Shown: positions 17,617 through 26,563 of the stretch, piece by piece
Position numbering within the stretch: position 1 is the stretch's first letter
Layout: each line of letters opens with the position of its first letter
Assembly (NCBI GenBank): GCA_965224415.1
Contig: CBDCZB010000004.1
Span: 310,001-374,000 of the forward strand
Direction of reading: 5' to 3'
Length of the DNA: 64,000 nt
From: DAOUJI01 sp965224415
Lineage (GTDB): Bacteria > Chloroflexota > Dehalococcoidia > Lucifugimonadales > JAGWBF01
Translations under genes and position numbers: made by a program
Notes under the pieces: generated by a model
Told to the model about the DNA's origin: nothing
What the model saw: only the letters and a program-made list of their open reading frames with translations
The model's database searches: none

Positions 17617-17675
17617 TTACGACACAATGTTTCCCTGGAGGCTGACTAGTTTGGACCGTCGGGAAAGGAGCTCTG

Positions 17676-18752
17676 ATGCTTGAAAGGTTTCACGTAGCCG
17701 AAGAGGACGCCGTAATGGTGCCGGAGCCGGGGCTGAGGAGCACGGTCCAGGCCATATTCGAGAAGGTGGGTGTGCCCACTGAGGATGCCGTAGTAGCTGC
17801 CGACGTGCTGGTGACGGCGGACTTGCGGGGGGTGGAGACCCACGGCGTGTCCAACATGCTGCGAAGTTACGTGGACGGCTACAACTCAGGCGACATCAAC
17901 CCCCGGCCTGACTGGAAAATAGTTCGAGAGAGGCTTTCCACCGCAAACATAGACTCGGACCGGGGCTTGGGAATCATAGTCACGCCCAAGGCTATGAGCA
18001 TTGCCATAGAGAAGGCCCGCCACACGGGCGTGGGCATGGTGACGATTCACAACGGCCGCCACCTTGGGATGGCGTCATACCATGCCATGATGGCCTTGGA
18101 ACACAACATGATTGGTGTCTGTGTCACCATGGCGCCGCCCAGCATGGTGCCCACATTCGGGTCGGCGCCCCGGATGGGCACTAACCCGATTGCCGTTGCT
18201 GCCCCCGCCGGAAAAGAGGCCCCATTCGTTTTCGACGCCGCGACGACTGTGGTAGCGGGCAACAAGATAAGCCTAGCCATGAGGCTGGGCGCGATGCTCG
18301 AACCGGGCTGGACAGCCGACGAACAAGGAACTCCCTACAGCGAACCCACCGTTCCCGTACGGCCCTACAACATGCTGCCTCTGGGAAGCACCCGCGAAAA
18401 CGGCTCTCACAAAGGCTACGGCCTAGCCTGCGTGGTGGACATACTCAGCGGGATTCTTTCCGGGACCAGCTACGGCATGTATCCAGGAAGGCCCAACTTC
18501 GCTCACATGGTGGCGGCCTACAACATCGAGGCGTTTTCGGACGTGGACGACTTCAAAAGCCTGATGGACGATTTTCTTGTCACCTTGACGGACACTCCGC
18601 CCGCTCCGGGCCACGAACGTGTGTACTACGGCGGTCTCCCGGAGGCTGAGTCTGTCATAGAGCGGCGCGCCAACGGCATTCCTCTGCACAAAGAAGTCGT
18701 AGACTGGTTCAATGATATTTGCAACGAGATGTCCATACCTTGCAACCTGTAG
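17676..18752 (+). CDS. Malate/L-lactate dehydrogenase family (LDH2) oxidoreductase
   Basis: A 358-residue NAD(P)-dependent 2-hydroxyacid dehydrogenase of the LDH2/MDHG family, which has its own fold unlike classical LDH. Seen: ADLRGVETHGVSNMLRSYV with the catalytic His, HNGRHLGMASYHAMMAL, APPSMVPTFGSAPRMGTNP for cofactor binding, and ENGSHKGYGLACVVDILSG. The ATG follows AAAGGAG. It lies 44 bases before lhgO, suggesting joint handling of 2-hydroxyacids; the actual substrate is not known. Confidence 0.85.
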   Translation: MLERFHVAEEDAVMVPEPGLRSTVQAIFEKVGVPTEDAVVAADVLVTADLRGVETHGVSNMLRSYVDGYNSGDINPRPDWKIVRERLSTANIDSDRGLGIIVTPKAMSIAIEKARHTGVGMVTIHNGRHLGMASYHAMMALEHNMIGVCVTMAPPSMVPTFGSAPRMGTNPIAVAAPAGKEAPFVFDAATTVVAGNKISLAMRLGAMLEPGWTADEQGTPYSEPTVPVRPYNMLPLGSTRENGSHKGYGLACVVDILSGILSGTSYGMYPGRPNFAHMVAAYNIEAFSDVDDFKSLMDDFLVTLTDTPPAPGHERVYYGGLPEAESVIERRANGIPLHKEVVDWFNDICNEMSIPCNL

Positions 18753-18796
18753 CGACCTGGAAGTCTATGAGGTAAACGTGCCCGTAGGAGGTCCCA

Positions 18797-20020
18797 ATGG
18801 CTGACGGCAAATACGACGTAGCTATAGTCGGCGGGGGAATAATCGGCCTGTCCACCGCCCGCACCCTGGCCATGAAACATCCAGACGTGAAAACGGTGGT
18901 GCTGGAAAAGGAAGACGTTCTGGCCGCCCACCAGACAGGTCACAACTCCGGCGTCATACATTCAGGCATCTACTACCGGCCCGGCTCTCAGAAAGCCCAG
19001 TTCTGCGTCGCAGGAGTCAACAAGCTCATCGAATATTGCGACGAGAAGGGAATCCCCTACGAGCGGTGCGGGAAGGTTATCGTCGCCACCGACGAGTCGG
19101 AGCTAGGTCGGCTTGACGACCTGCACGAGCGGGGCACGGCCAACGGTGTGGCGGGTCTGGAGGTCATCGGTCCGGAAAGGTTGAAGGAAATCGAGCCTTA
19201 CTCCGCAGGAATCAAGGCGTTGTACGCCCCCGGCACAGGCATCGTGGATTTCACCGCCGTGGCCAACGCATACGCTGACGACTTGAAGGAGCATGGCGGG
19301 GAGGTCAGAACGGGAAGCCGAGTCAACTCTATAACCAAACGGGACGGACTCCATCTTGAGACCAAGACAGGCCACGTAGAGGCCAAGCATATCATCAACT
19401 GCGCGGGGCTCCACTGCGACCGGGTGGCGTCCATGATGGGAGTGGCCCCGAACGTCAGGATCATCCCGTTCCGGGGCGAATACTACGCCATACGCCCTGA
19501 GAGCCGTCACTTGGTCAAAGGGCTGATATATCCCGTCCCCAATCCCAAATTTCCCTTCCTGGGCGTCCACTTCACCAGGACCATCAGCGGCATGGTGGAG
19601 GCAGGGCCCAACGCCGTGCTGGCGATGGCGAGGGAGGGTTATGCGTTCCGCAACATTGACCTGGTCGACGCGGCGTCAACCTTCAGTTTCACTGGTTTCT
19701 GGTCGATGACGATGAAGCATTGGAAGACGGGCATCGGGGAGATCCACCGGTCGATGCTCAAGAACGTCTTCCTGAAAGACTTGCAGCGTCTGTTGCCTGA
19801 GGTCAGCAGCCGAGACCTGGCGCCCGGCGGTTCCGGCGTCAGGGCGCAGGCTGTGGACAGGAAAGGCCGCCTGCTGGACGACTTCTACATCGAGGAGACG
19901 GAGGGAGCCATCCACGTGCTCAACGCGCCGTCTCCCGGAGCCACGTCGTCCCTCGCCATAGGCGAGTACATAGCGGGCCTGGCCGAAAAGTCCTTTGAAC
20001 TCCAACCAGCCGTAGCCTAG
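18797..20020 (+). CDS. lhgO: L-2-hydroxyglutarate oxidase
   Basis: A 407-residue FAD enzyme of the DAO family. The N-terminal dinucleotide fold is YDVAIVGGGIIGLSTARTL; family marks are HQTGHNSGVIHSGIYYRPGS and, near the end, GGSGVRAQAVDRKGRLLDDF. This is characteristic of LhgO, which oxidises L-2-hydroxyglutarate to 2-oxoglutarate. ATG preceded by TAGGAGG. It follows the LDH2 gene; glycine oxidase ThiO was considered because of the nearby thi genes, but the HNSGVIHSGIYY motif favours LhgO. Confidence 0.88.
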   Translation: MADGKYDVAIVGGGIIGLSTARTLAMKHPDVKTVVLEKEDVLAAHQTGHNSGVIHSGIYYRPGSQKAQFCVAGVNKLIEYCDEKGIPYERCGKVIVATDESELGRLDDLHERGTANGVAGLEVIGPERLKEIEPYSAGIKALYAPGTGIVDFTAVANAYADDLKEHGGEVRTGSRVNSITKRDGLHLETKTGHVEAKHIINCAGLHCDRVASMMGVAPNVRIIPFRGEYYAIRPESRHLVKGLIYPVPNPKFPFLGVHFTRTISGMVEAGPNAVLAMAREGYAFRNIDLVDAASTFSFTGFWSMTMKHWKTGIGEIHRSMLKNVFLKDLQRLLPEVSSRDLAPGGSGVRAQAVDRKGRLLDDFYIEETEGAIHVLNAPSPGATSSLAIGEYIAGLAEKSFELQPAVA

Positions 20021-20029
20021 GCTGCAACG

Positions 20030-20731
20030 CTACCTGGCCAGGACGACCCCCTCCACGTATACGGCTCCTGCTTCTTTCAGCGCGTGGGCGCACGCCGACA
20101 GTGTGCTGCCGGTAGTAGCCACGTCGTCGATGAGGGTGAGTTTCATGCCCGACAGGTCTTTAACCGCCCTGAAAGCTTGGGCGACGTTGGTCAGACGTTC
20201 TTCCCAAGACAAGGCAGTCTGAGGTTGCGTATCGATTGCCCTTACTACAAGGGCGTCCATCACAGGAATTCCTGTCAAGCGAGACACTTCCCTGGCCAGC
20301 AGTGCCGACTGATTGTAGCCCCGGGACTTCAGACGGCTTTCGTGGAGAGGCACGGGAACCAGGGCTTGGCCCATGCCATGCCTCGCGGATATGAAAGAAG
20401 CCATCAATTGGCCAAGGGCCGGAGCGGAGGCGCGTAGGTTCTTGAACTTCAGGTCAAGCACGGCCCTCCGTATTGCGTCCTCGTACTTGAACGGAGAGAT
20501 GATCCTGTCCACCGACAGACGGGCCTCCCGGCACCGCTGGCATAGGTCGCCTGATGACAACGGCTCGGCGCAGCGTGAGCAGCAGGGCGGCTCCAACCGC
20601 GGCAGGCTCGTAATGCAGGCGGAGCAGATATACGCCTCCGAGCCCCCGCACCCGAAACACACTGACGGAAAGACGAAGTCTAGGACGAAGCGTCCCAGAC
20701 TCGTCAGTCTATCCCTCACATTGGCGCCCAA
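20030..20731 (-). CDS. comF: ComF-family phosphoribosyltransferase-like protein
   Basis: A 233-residue ComF/GntX-family protein. Four Cys pairs at the N-terminus (CFGCG, CSAC, CSRC, CQRC) look like a zinc ribbon, and the C-terminal half is a type I phosphoribosyltransferase fold with LIDDVATTGSTLSACA and VPVPLHESRLKSRGYNQSALLA. ComF takes part in DNA uptake in transformable bacteria, but the biochemical role is unsettled. The start could be TTG at 20731 or GTG at 20719; neither has a strong Shine-Dalgarno. Convergent with lhgO. Confidence 0.85.
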   Translation of the reverse strand: MGANVRDRLTSLGRFVLDFVFPSVCFGCGGSEAYICSACITSLPRLEPPCCSRCAEPLSSGDLCQRCREARLSVDRIISPFKYEDAIRRAVLDLKFKNLRASAPALGQLMASFISARHGMGQALVPVPLHESRLKSRGYNQSALLAREVSRLTGIPVMDALVVRAIDTQPQTALSWEERLTNVAQAFRAVKDLSGMKLTLIDDVATTGSTLSACAHALKEAGAVYVEGVVLAR

Positions 20732-20774
20732 AATGCCTAGTAGACCCTAGCCGGGCTATGGAGCCGCCTCCCGT

Positions 20775-21614
20775 CTACTGTAAGAACGGGAGTATGGTGT
20801 TCACAAAAGTGTCGGGGTCCTCCACCTGGGGTATGTGGGCCAGGTCGGGTAGAATCTTCTTTGTGCAATTGGGCAGGTTGTATCGGAGAATGTCCTCAGC
20901 CAAGTCTCGGAGAAAATCGTGCTCCCCGAACATGACCATGGCCGACGACGCCTGGATGTGAGGCAGGCGGGCCACGATGTCGTACCAAGCAAGGGCCGTC
21001 AGGGTCTTGATGAACCATATCCCGGACTGGTTTCTGGACTCGTTGTTCAGGTCCACCCATTCCTGCTTTGCCCGATAGAAAGCTGCCCCTTGTTGGTCGA
21101 TGGTCTGGTCTATGGGCATCCCGTTTTCGTCCAGTTGGGCCAGCTCCGCTATGTCTTTCAGAAGCGCGGGGGCGGTCCGTACATCCCAGACGGGCAGCCC
21201 GACCACGACAATCCGGTCCACCCTCTCTGGATAGGACGCGGCAATCTCGATTGTCTGGATGGCGCCGAAAGAGTTGCCGACGATGTGGGCGCGGTGGACG
21301 TTCAGCACCTGAAGGGCGTGGTCTATTGAGCGGGCGTAGTCAGGCACAGCGAAGTTCTCCCGGTTGGGCTTGTCCGAGAGGCCGTGGCCCAGGGCGTCGA
21401 AAGCGTAGCAGGTGAAATGATTGCTGAGACGCTCTATAGTCCCCTCCCAGACCCAGGTTCCGGTGCCCAGAGGGTGAAGCAGTACGACCGGGTGGCCGCT
21501 GCCTTGCTTGACGAAATGTATCTTCCCTTCGGGAGTCTCAACGAAATCGTCCACCCTGTCGGGGCTTCCGTAGTTCCTGCTCATTAGCTGACGGTTAACC
21601 TGCATCGAGGTCAT
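20775..21614 (-). CDS. Alpha/beta hydrolase (copy 1 of tandem pair)
   Basis: A 279-residue alpha/beta hydrolase. Features: the oxyanion HPLGTGTWVW, the nucleophile elbow GNSFGAIQ with Ser in place, YAFDALGHGLSDKP, the acid in MFGEHDFL and the His in LPDLAHIPQVEDP. The start has a strong AGGAGGAAG site. It is about 60% identical by eye to the next gene upstream on the same strand, so the two arose by tandem duplication. Probably acts on small esters or C-C bonds; substrate unknown. Confidence 0.85.
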   Translation of the reverse strand: MTSMQVNRQLMSRNYGSPDRVDDFVETPEGKIHFVKQGSGHPVVLLHPLGTGTWVWEGTIERLSNHFTCYAFDALGHGLSDKPNRENFAVPDYARSIDHALQVLNVHRAHIVGNSFGAIQTIEIAASYPERVDRIVVVGLPVWDVRTAPALLKDIAELAQLDENGMPIDQTIDQQGAAFYRAKQEWVDLNNESRNQSGIWFIKTLTALAWYDIVARLPHIQASSAMVMFGEHDFLRDLAEDILRYNLPNCTKKILPDLAHIPQVEDPDTFVNTILPFLQ

Positions 21615-21656
21615 GTCTTCCTCCTAGTCCCGATTTCCGTTTGCCGGCCGGCGCGG

Positions 21657-22469
21657 CTAGCTTCGACCGACGCCCTCTTTCAAGAAGGGCAAAACTGCAT
21701 CCAAGAACGCATCGGGCCCCTCCACCTGGGGCACGTGGGCCAGGTCTTTGAGTATGGCCTTTTCCGCATTCGGGAGGTTGTAGCGCAGGATGTCCTCGGC
21801 CAGCTCTCGGAGTGGGTCGTGTTCACCGTATACGATTAGGCTTGCGCTGGCTTTAATCTTGGGCAGTCGGGATACGATGTCGAACCAGTTGAGGGCCTCC
21901 ATGGTCTTCTTCACCCATACCCCGGCTTGTTCTCTCGAAGCGTTGTTGCTGTCGACCCATTCCTGAATGGGCTTGTGAAAGCTGGTCACGACAGTCTCTG
22001 CGGTCCGGGGCACAGGCATATCGTCGGGGAAGTAGCCCGCTGCCTGCTCTGCGAAACGTTCAGGAGCGGCCCGTATGTTCCACACCGGCAGGCCCACCAA
22101 CACCAGCTTGTCCACCCGGTCAGGGAACGACGCGGCCAGCTCGGTGGCCTGGATTGCCCCAAAAGAGTTCCCGATGACGTGGGCCCTATGTATGTTGAGA
22201 ATCTGCATGGCCTGGTCCATGGCCCTGGCATGGTCCGCCGGAGAAAACTGGAAGGACGGCTTGTCCGACAAGCCGTGGCCCAGGGCGTCGAAGGCGTAGC
22301 AGGTGAAGTGCTCGCTCAAGGGCCCCATGATGTTTTCCCAGACCCAGGTTGAGTTGCCCAGGGGATGCATCATCACAACGGGGAAGCCGCTGCCCGCCTT
22401 GACGAAATGGTAGTTGCCCTCGTGGGTCGGCACGTAGTCTTGAAGGTCTCGACGTACGAACAGTGACAT
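21657..22469 (-). CDS. Alpha/beta hydrolase (copy 2 of tandem pair)
   Basis: A 270-residue paralogue of the preceding hydrolase with the same motifs: HPLGNSTWVW, CYAFDALGHGLSDKP, GNSFGAIQATELAASFP, YGEHDPLRELAEDILRYN and LAHVPQVEGP. The ATG at 22469 has a TAGGAGG site; a longer frame to 22562 lacks one and adds a non-homologous leader, so it is rejected. The copies are 43 bases apart and probably co-transcribed. Divergence is concentrated in the lid region, suggesting different substrates. Confidence 0.85.
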   Translation of the reverse strand: MSLFVRRDLQDYVPTHEGNYHFVKAGSGFPVVMMHPLGNSTWVWENIMGPLSEHFTCYAFDALGHGLSDKPSFQFSPADHARAMDQAMQILNIHRAHVIGNSFGAIQATELAASFPDRVDKLVLVGLPVWNIRAAPERFAEQAAGYFPDDMPVPRTAETVVTSFHKPIQEWVDSNNASREQAGVWVKKTMEALNWFDIVSRLPKIKASASLIVYGEHDPLRELAEDILRYNLPNAEKAILKDLAHVPQVEGPDAFLDAVLPFLKEGVGRS

Positions 22470-22740
22470 GGCTGGCCTCCTAACGGCGGCGTTTGGTTGG
22501 CTCGATTCCGGTCGGACACAAAGGACACGTCCGAGCGGACCATGAGAAGAAGTTGAAGCCAATATTACTTTGGGGCCTTGGGACAGTCAACCCGAACCCA
22601 CACCTGGAAGTCCCACGCAGCGTGTCGGCTTGACACAGGATAGAGGCCGAATAATAATCGGGCCAGACTTAGGCAAGGATCGAACGGCCCGGGGCGGCAA
22701 AGGCAAGCGATCCGCGAATTTCATTATAGGAGTGTGCGAA

Positions 22741-23163
22741 ATGGCAACTTCCTGGGTACACGGAACAAGCATGCAGACTGAGTACGGCAACCGGTTGGTC
22801 TCTGTCAGGCACGCGGGACCCTTCGCCAGAGTGGAGGGACAGGGAGGCCAGAACACATGGTTGCACTTCCCGGTCCCGGCTGCGGGCGGAAAAGTGAGCG
22901 CCGTGCGCATCAACTTCCGCACCAGGAGCGACCAGGCCTGGGTTCATGAAGTGCTGCTCTACGACGGGACCAATATAATCGCGGAACATCACGGCTTGAA
23001 GCTGCACGGCGACCAGTCCGGGTTTGAGTTTGAGGTCCCTGGGTCCCCCGCTGTCGAATTCGGACTGAATGTTTCGGTGGGAGTGCAGTTTGCCCCCAAC
23101 CCGCCGACCATCCAGCACACATGGATCGAGTTCGTCGCCGTGGGTTGCGATTTGGACAGCTGA
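22741..23163 (+). CDS. Hypothetical protein, DUF6623-like
   Basis: A 140-residue beta-rich protein beginning MATSWVHGTSMQTEYG, with TWLHFPVPAAGG and VHEVLLYDGTNIIAEHHGL. From memory it resembles the DUF6623 family, of unknown function; this is not verified. No signal peptide or catalytic motif is seen. The ATG at 22741 follows ATAGGAGTG; the frame opens earlier (22570) without a ribosome site. It is divergent from the hydrolase pair and precedes the HTH gene. Confidence 0.6.
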   Translation: MATSWVHGTSMQTEYGNRLVSVRHAGPFARVEGQGGQNTWLHFPVPAAGGKVSAVRINFRTRSDQAWVHEVLLYDGTNIIAEHHGLKLHGDQSGFEFEVPGSPAVEFGLNVSVGVQFAPNPPTIQHTWIEFVAVGCDLDS

Positions 23164-23197
23164 TTCTCCCAAGGCCAACAAATCGATATTGTATATC

Positions 23198-23243
23198 ATT
23201 CAATATCACTTGACAGTGGTATAGACACAACCCTATATTGAAT
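23198..23243 (+). promoter_or_regulatory. Promoter straddled by a 9-bp inverted repeat
   Basis: TTGACA (23210-23215), 18-base spacer and TATATT (23234-23239). A perfect 9-bp inverted repeat (ATTCAATAT at 23198-23206, ATATTGAAT at 23235-23243) has one arm just upstream of the -35 and the other over the -10, a layout that suits a repressor operator. It serves the HTH gene. Confidence 0.55.
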
Positions 23244-23245
23244 TA

Positions 23246-23280
23246 TGACGGATAGAGATATTTGTAATCTCTTTCCGTCA
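23246..23280 (+). terminator. Leader stem-loop (attenuator-like)
   Basis: TGACGGA...TCCGTCA with an inner AGAGAT/ATCTCT stem and a 7-base loop, then TCTTTTG. It starts about where the transcript from 23198-23243 begins, so the mRNA would open with this hairpin. It could terminate or protect the RNA. Confidence 0.5.
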
Positions 23281-23382
23281 TCTTTTGCGACGGAGCAACC
23301 GCATTCAGGCGGCCCCGTTAAATAATCAGGCCGAGCCGAACGCAGCAGCGACGGTTTCGGGAGCATGGAGGTAACAGTCCGG

Positions 23383-23895
23383 ATGGGAAGGCATCAGAAG
23401 AGGCCCCTCAGGCCATTGACCGAGTCGGAAATACAGCAGCTTACGGATATCGCTAGTTCCAAGGTAGAACGGGTAGAACGAATTCGACGAGCCAGGGCCA
23501 TACTGGCGGTTTCAAAAGGGCAGTCTTTCACCGGAGCGGCAAAGGAAGCCCGTATGCGGAGCAACTCCGGCATAGCCGCCATTGTCCAAAGGTTCCATGA
23601 CCGGGGTATGGGCTCGTTGAACACCGTTCCCGGCGCCGGCCGCCGCCCTGTGTACGATCATACACAGCGAAAGGCCATTCTTCTCGAAATTGAAAAAGAG
23701 ATGGAACGGACTCCGTTCTGGTCCCTCTCAACACTGGAGAAGGCGCTCAAACGGTCGACAGCCAACGTTCCCAAGGTTAGCGCCAAGACTATATGCCAGG
23801 TGCTCAAAGACGCAGGATACGCGTGGCTTCCCAACAAGCATGTCTGGTCCAAGAGCGGACCAACCCTGGCAGAGACTTACGCCGCCGCTGACTAG
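23383..23895 (+). CDS. Stand-alone helix-turn-helix protein like the IS630 transposase N-terminus
   Basis: 170 residues that match the DNA-binding part of IS630-type transposases: an N-terminal winged-helix/homeodomain-like segment (RRARAILAVSKGQ, AGRRPVYD) and the second HTH region (FWSLSTLEKALKRS, VSAKTICQVLKDAGYAWLP). The frame then stops where the DDE catalytic domain would begin, with no decayed DDE sequence after it. GGAGGT 10 bases before the ATG at 23383 fixes the start; ATG 23365 lacks one. It has its own promoter, operator-like repeat and leader hairpin, so it may be a domesticated regulator rather than a broken IS. Confidence 0.6.
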   Translation: MGRHQKRPLRPLTESEIQQLTDIASSKVERVERIRRARAILAVSKGQSFTGAAKEARMRSNSGIAAIVQRFHDRGMGSLNTVPGAGRRPVYDHTQRKAILLEIEKEMERTPFWSLSTLEKALKRSTANVPKVSAKTICQVLKDAGYAWLPNKHVWSKSGPTLAETYAAAD

Positions 23896-23907
23896 GGGCT
23901 TAACGGC

Positions 23908-25923
23908 CTAGTTTTTGGCCTTTAGGGACAACAGGGGTCCCTTTTCGTCCAGGGCCAGTATACGGCGCAGTTCGTAGACCTCATCCCGGAACATGGCCGC
24001 TTTCTCGAACTCCAGGTTTTGAGCGGCGGCCTTCATTTGGGCCTCCAGGTCCTTTATCACACGGAACATCTGGTCTTTGGGCATGGGCTGTTTTCTGGCC
24101 ATGTAGGGGGCGCGAGTCTCGGCAATGCCCTTGACCCGGTCGGTGATGTCACGCACCGACTTCCGTATACCCTGGGGAACGATGCCGTTGGCCTTATTGT
24201 GGGCGTCTTGCAACTGTCGTCTACGGTTGGTCTCGCCAATGGCGCGGTTCATGGACTTGGTGAAGGCGTCGGCGTACATGATTACGTGGCCGTCGGAATG
24301 GCGGGCGGCCCTGCCGATGGTCTGGATGAGGGAGGACTCCGAGCGCAGGTATCCCTCCTTGTCGGCGTCCAGGATGGCCACCAGGCTCACTTCGGGCAGG
24401 TCCAGTCCTTCCCTCAGCAGATTGATGCCAACGACCACGTCGTAGACGCCCAACCTCAAGTCTCGGAGAATCTCGCTGCGTTTCAGGGTTTCCATGTCTG
24501 AATGGAGGTAGTGGGCGCGCACCCCCATCTCCCGCAGGTAGTCGTCCAGCTCCTCGGCCATTTTCTTGGTCAGGGTGGTCACCAGGCACCGTTCATTCTT
24601 CTCAACCCTGGCGCGGATTTCTTCCATCAGGTTGTCTATCTGGCCCCGAGTGGGTTTCACGTCCACCGTCGGGTCCAGAAGGCCCGTGGGCCTTATGACC
24701 TGCTCGACCACCTGGTGTGATATCTCCATCTCGTGAGGGCCGGGGGTTGCGGAGACGAATATAACCTGGTTTATGTGGTCCTCGAACTCGGGAAAGTTAA
24801 GGGGCCGGTTGTCGATGGCCGAGGGAAGCCTGAACCCGAAGTCCACAAGTGTCTGCTTCCGGGAGATGTCGCCGTGGTACATGCCCCGCACCTGGGGCAC
24901 GGTCATGTGGGACTCGTCCACGAACAGAATGAAGTCTTCCGGGAAGTAGTCCAGTAGAGTCCAGGGCGTGGACCCGGGCGCCCGCCGGGACAGGTGGCGG
25001 GAATAGTTTTCCACTCCGGCGCACACTCCCGTCTCCTGAAGCATCTCTAGATCGTACCTGGTGCGCTGTTCCAGCCGTGATGCCTCCAGGAGCTTTCCGT
25101 TGGCGCGGAGATGGTCCAACCTCTCCTCTAGCTCGATTTTGATGTCCTCTATGGCCGCTTCCAGCTTCTCCCGCGGAGTGACGAAGTGGCGGGCGGGGTA
25201 TATCTCTATGCTGTCCCGTTGGCTCAGGATTTCCCCGGTCAACGGGTCCACTTCGACGATCTTCTCCACCTCGTCGCCCCAAAACTGTATCCTGACGGCC
25301 GTCTCCTCGTAAGCGGGCATTATCTCCAGGGTGTCACCCCGGACCCGGAAGCGTCCTCTGCTGACTTCCAGGTTGTTGCGCTCGTATTGCATGTTTATCA
25401 GGCGGCGCACCAGTTGGTCCCGGCTGAAGACCTCGCCCGCCTTCACCTCGGCTACGAAAGAGTGGTAATCGTCCGGGTCGCCCAGTCCATATATGCACGA
25501 GACAGAGGCCACTATAAGCACGTCGCGGCGAGACATTAGGGCCGCCGTCGCGGATAGACGGAGTTTGTCTATCTCTTGGTTGATGTCGGCGTCCTTCTCT
25601 ATGTATGTGTCCGTCTGCGGTACGTAGGCCTCCGGCTGGTAGTAGTCATAGTAGGAGACGAAATACTCTACGGCGTTGTCGGGGAAAAACTCCCGGAACT
25701 CGGTGGCCAGCTGCGCGGCCAGGGTCTTATTGTGGGCGATGACTAGGGCCGGCCGTTGGAGCCGCTCCACGATGTTGGCCATGGTGAAAGTCTTGCCGGA
25801 GCCGGTTACGCCCAGCAGAGTCTGGCTGCGGTCGCCCCGTACGAGGCCCTCCACCAGCTTGTCCACGGCACGGGGTTGGTCGCCGGTGGCCTTGAACTCG
25901 GAACTAATCTTAAATTCTGGCAT
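23908..25923 (-). CDS. uvrB: Excinuclease ABC subunit B
   Basis: A 671-residue UvrB, the damage-verifying helicase of nucleotide excision repair. Walker A is GVTGSGKT near residue 40; the beta-hairpin has SYYDYYQPEAYVPQTDTYIEK; helicase motifs include DESHMTVPQ, FVSATPGPHE and QTIGRAARH; the C-terminus ends in a UVR domain (DLEAQMKAAAQNLEFEKAAMFRDE) that binds UvrC/UvrA. Last gene of yebC-ruvC-ruvA-uvrB, 36 bases after ruvA. Confidence 0.96.
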   Translation of the reverse strand: MPEFKISSEFKATGDQPRAVDKLVEGLVRGDRSQTLLGVTGSGKTFTMANIVERLQRPALVIAHNKTLAAQLATEFREFFPDNAVEYFVSYYDYYQPEAYVPQTDTYIEKDADINQEIDKLRLSATAALMSRRDVLIVASVSCIYGLGDPDDYHSFVAEVKAGEVFSRDQLVRRLINMQYERNNLEVSRGRFRVRGDTLEIMPAYEETAVRIQFWGDEVEKIVEVDPLTGEILSQRDSIEIYPARHFVTPREKLEAAIEDIKIELEERLDHLRANGKLLEASRLEQRTRYDLEMLQETGVCAGVENYSRHLSRRAPGSTPWTLLDYFPEDFILFVDESHMTVPQVRGMYHGDISRKQTLVDFGFRLPSAIDNRPLNFPEFEDHINQVIFVSATPGPHEMEISHQVVEQVIRPTGLLDPTVDVKPTRGQIDNLMEEIRARVEKNERCLVTTLTKKMAEELDDYLREMGVRAHYLHSDMETLKRSEILRDLRLGVYDVVVGINLLREGLDLPEVSLVAILDADKEGYLRSESSLIQTIGRAARHSDGHVIMYADAFTKSMNRAIGETNRRRQLQDAHNKANGIVPQGIRKSVRDITDRVKGIAETRAPYMARKQPMPKDQMFRVIKDLEAQMKAAAQNLEFEKAAMFRDEVYELRRILALDEKGPLLSLKAKN

Positions 25924-25959
25924 AGTCTTCGCTGATCGTGGGGTGGGTATAAGTATATT

Positions 25960-26556
25960 CTACAAATGCCCGGACATCTGCCGAAGCGCCAGCCTGATTT
26001 TCTCTTCCACGGCCAAATCGGGGCTTGCGTCGATGGACTCGGCGGCCCTTCTAGACTCGGAGGCGGAATATCCCAGCGCCATGAGGGCTGACGCCACCTC
26101 TTCCCGGTCCGTCGGGCTGACCGTCGGCGCCTCGCCGTCGGGGATTATGCCCAAATCTGAAAACTTTCCCTTCAGGTCCAGGACTAAACGTCCGGCGCTG
26201 CGTTTGCCGACGCCGGGGGCCTGGCTCAGGGCCGCGATGTCCTCGGACACCACCGCCGCCACCAGGGCGCGGGGCCCCATGGACGACAGCAACGCCAAGG
26301 CCGTGCGTGGCCCGATCCCAGAGACGTTGTTGAGCATCTGGAAGATGTTAAGCGATTCCGGGTTGGGAAAGCCGTAGAGGATGGGTTCGTCGTCGCGGAC
26401 GTAGAGGCGAGTGTGCAGGAACACCTGGTCTGAGATGCCGCCTAATGAGCCGATTGTAGAAGGAGGGACGTAAATCTGGAGGCTGACGCCGCCTATCCCA
26501 ACCTGCACCCAGTCCGGCCCTCTGGCCTCCAGGGTCCCCCTCACTCCAGTTATCAC
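25960..26556 (-). CDS. ruvA: Holliday junction branch migration protein RuvA
   Basis: A 198-residue RuvA with the N-terminal OB fold (MITGVRGTLEARGPDWVQV), the two helix-hairpin-helix motifs (NVSGIGPRTALALLS and QAPGVGKRSAGRLVLDL) and the C-terminal domain that contacts RuvB. It starts at a GTG seven bases after ruvC. It holds four-way junctions for RuvB; ruvB is not in the window. Confidence 0.94.
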   Translation of the reverse strand: MITGVRGTLEARGPDWVQVGIGGVSLQIYVPPSTIGSLGGISDQVFLHTRLYVRDDEPILYGFPNPESLNIFQMLNNVSGIGPRTALALLSSMGPRALVAAVVSEDIAALSQAPGVGKRSAGRLVLDLKGKFSDLGIIPDGEAPTVSPTDREEVASALMALGYSASESRRAAESIDASPDLAVEEKIRLALRQMSGHL

Positions 26557-26563
26557 GTGCGCC

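Noticed and set aside
18797..20020. Glycine oxidase ThiO, because thi genes are close
   Set aside because: The HNSGVIHSGIYY motif and C-terminal GVRAQAVDRKG are LhgO hallmarks, and the gene is not in the thi operon.
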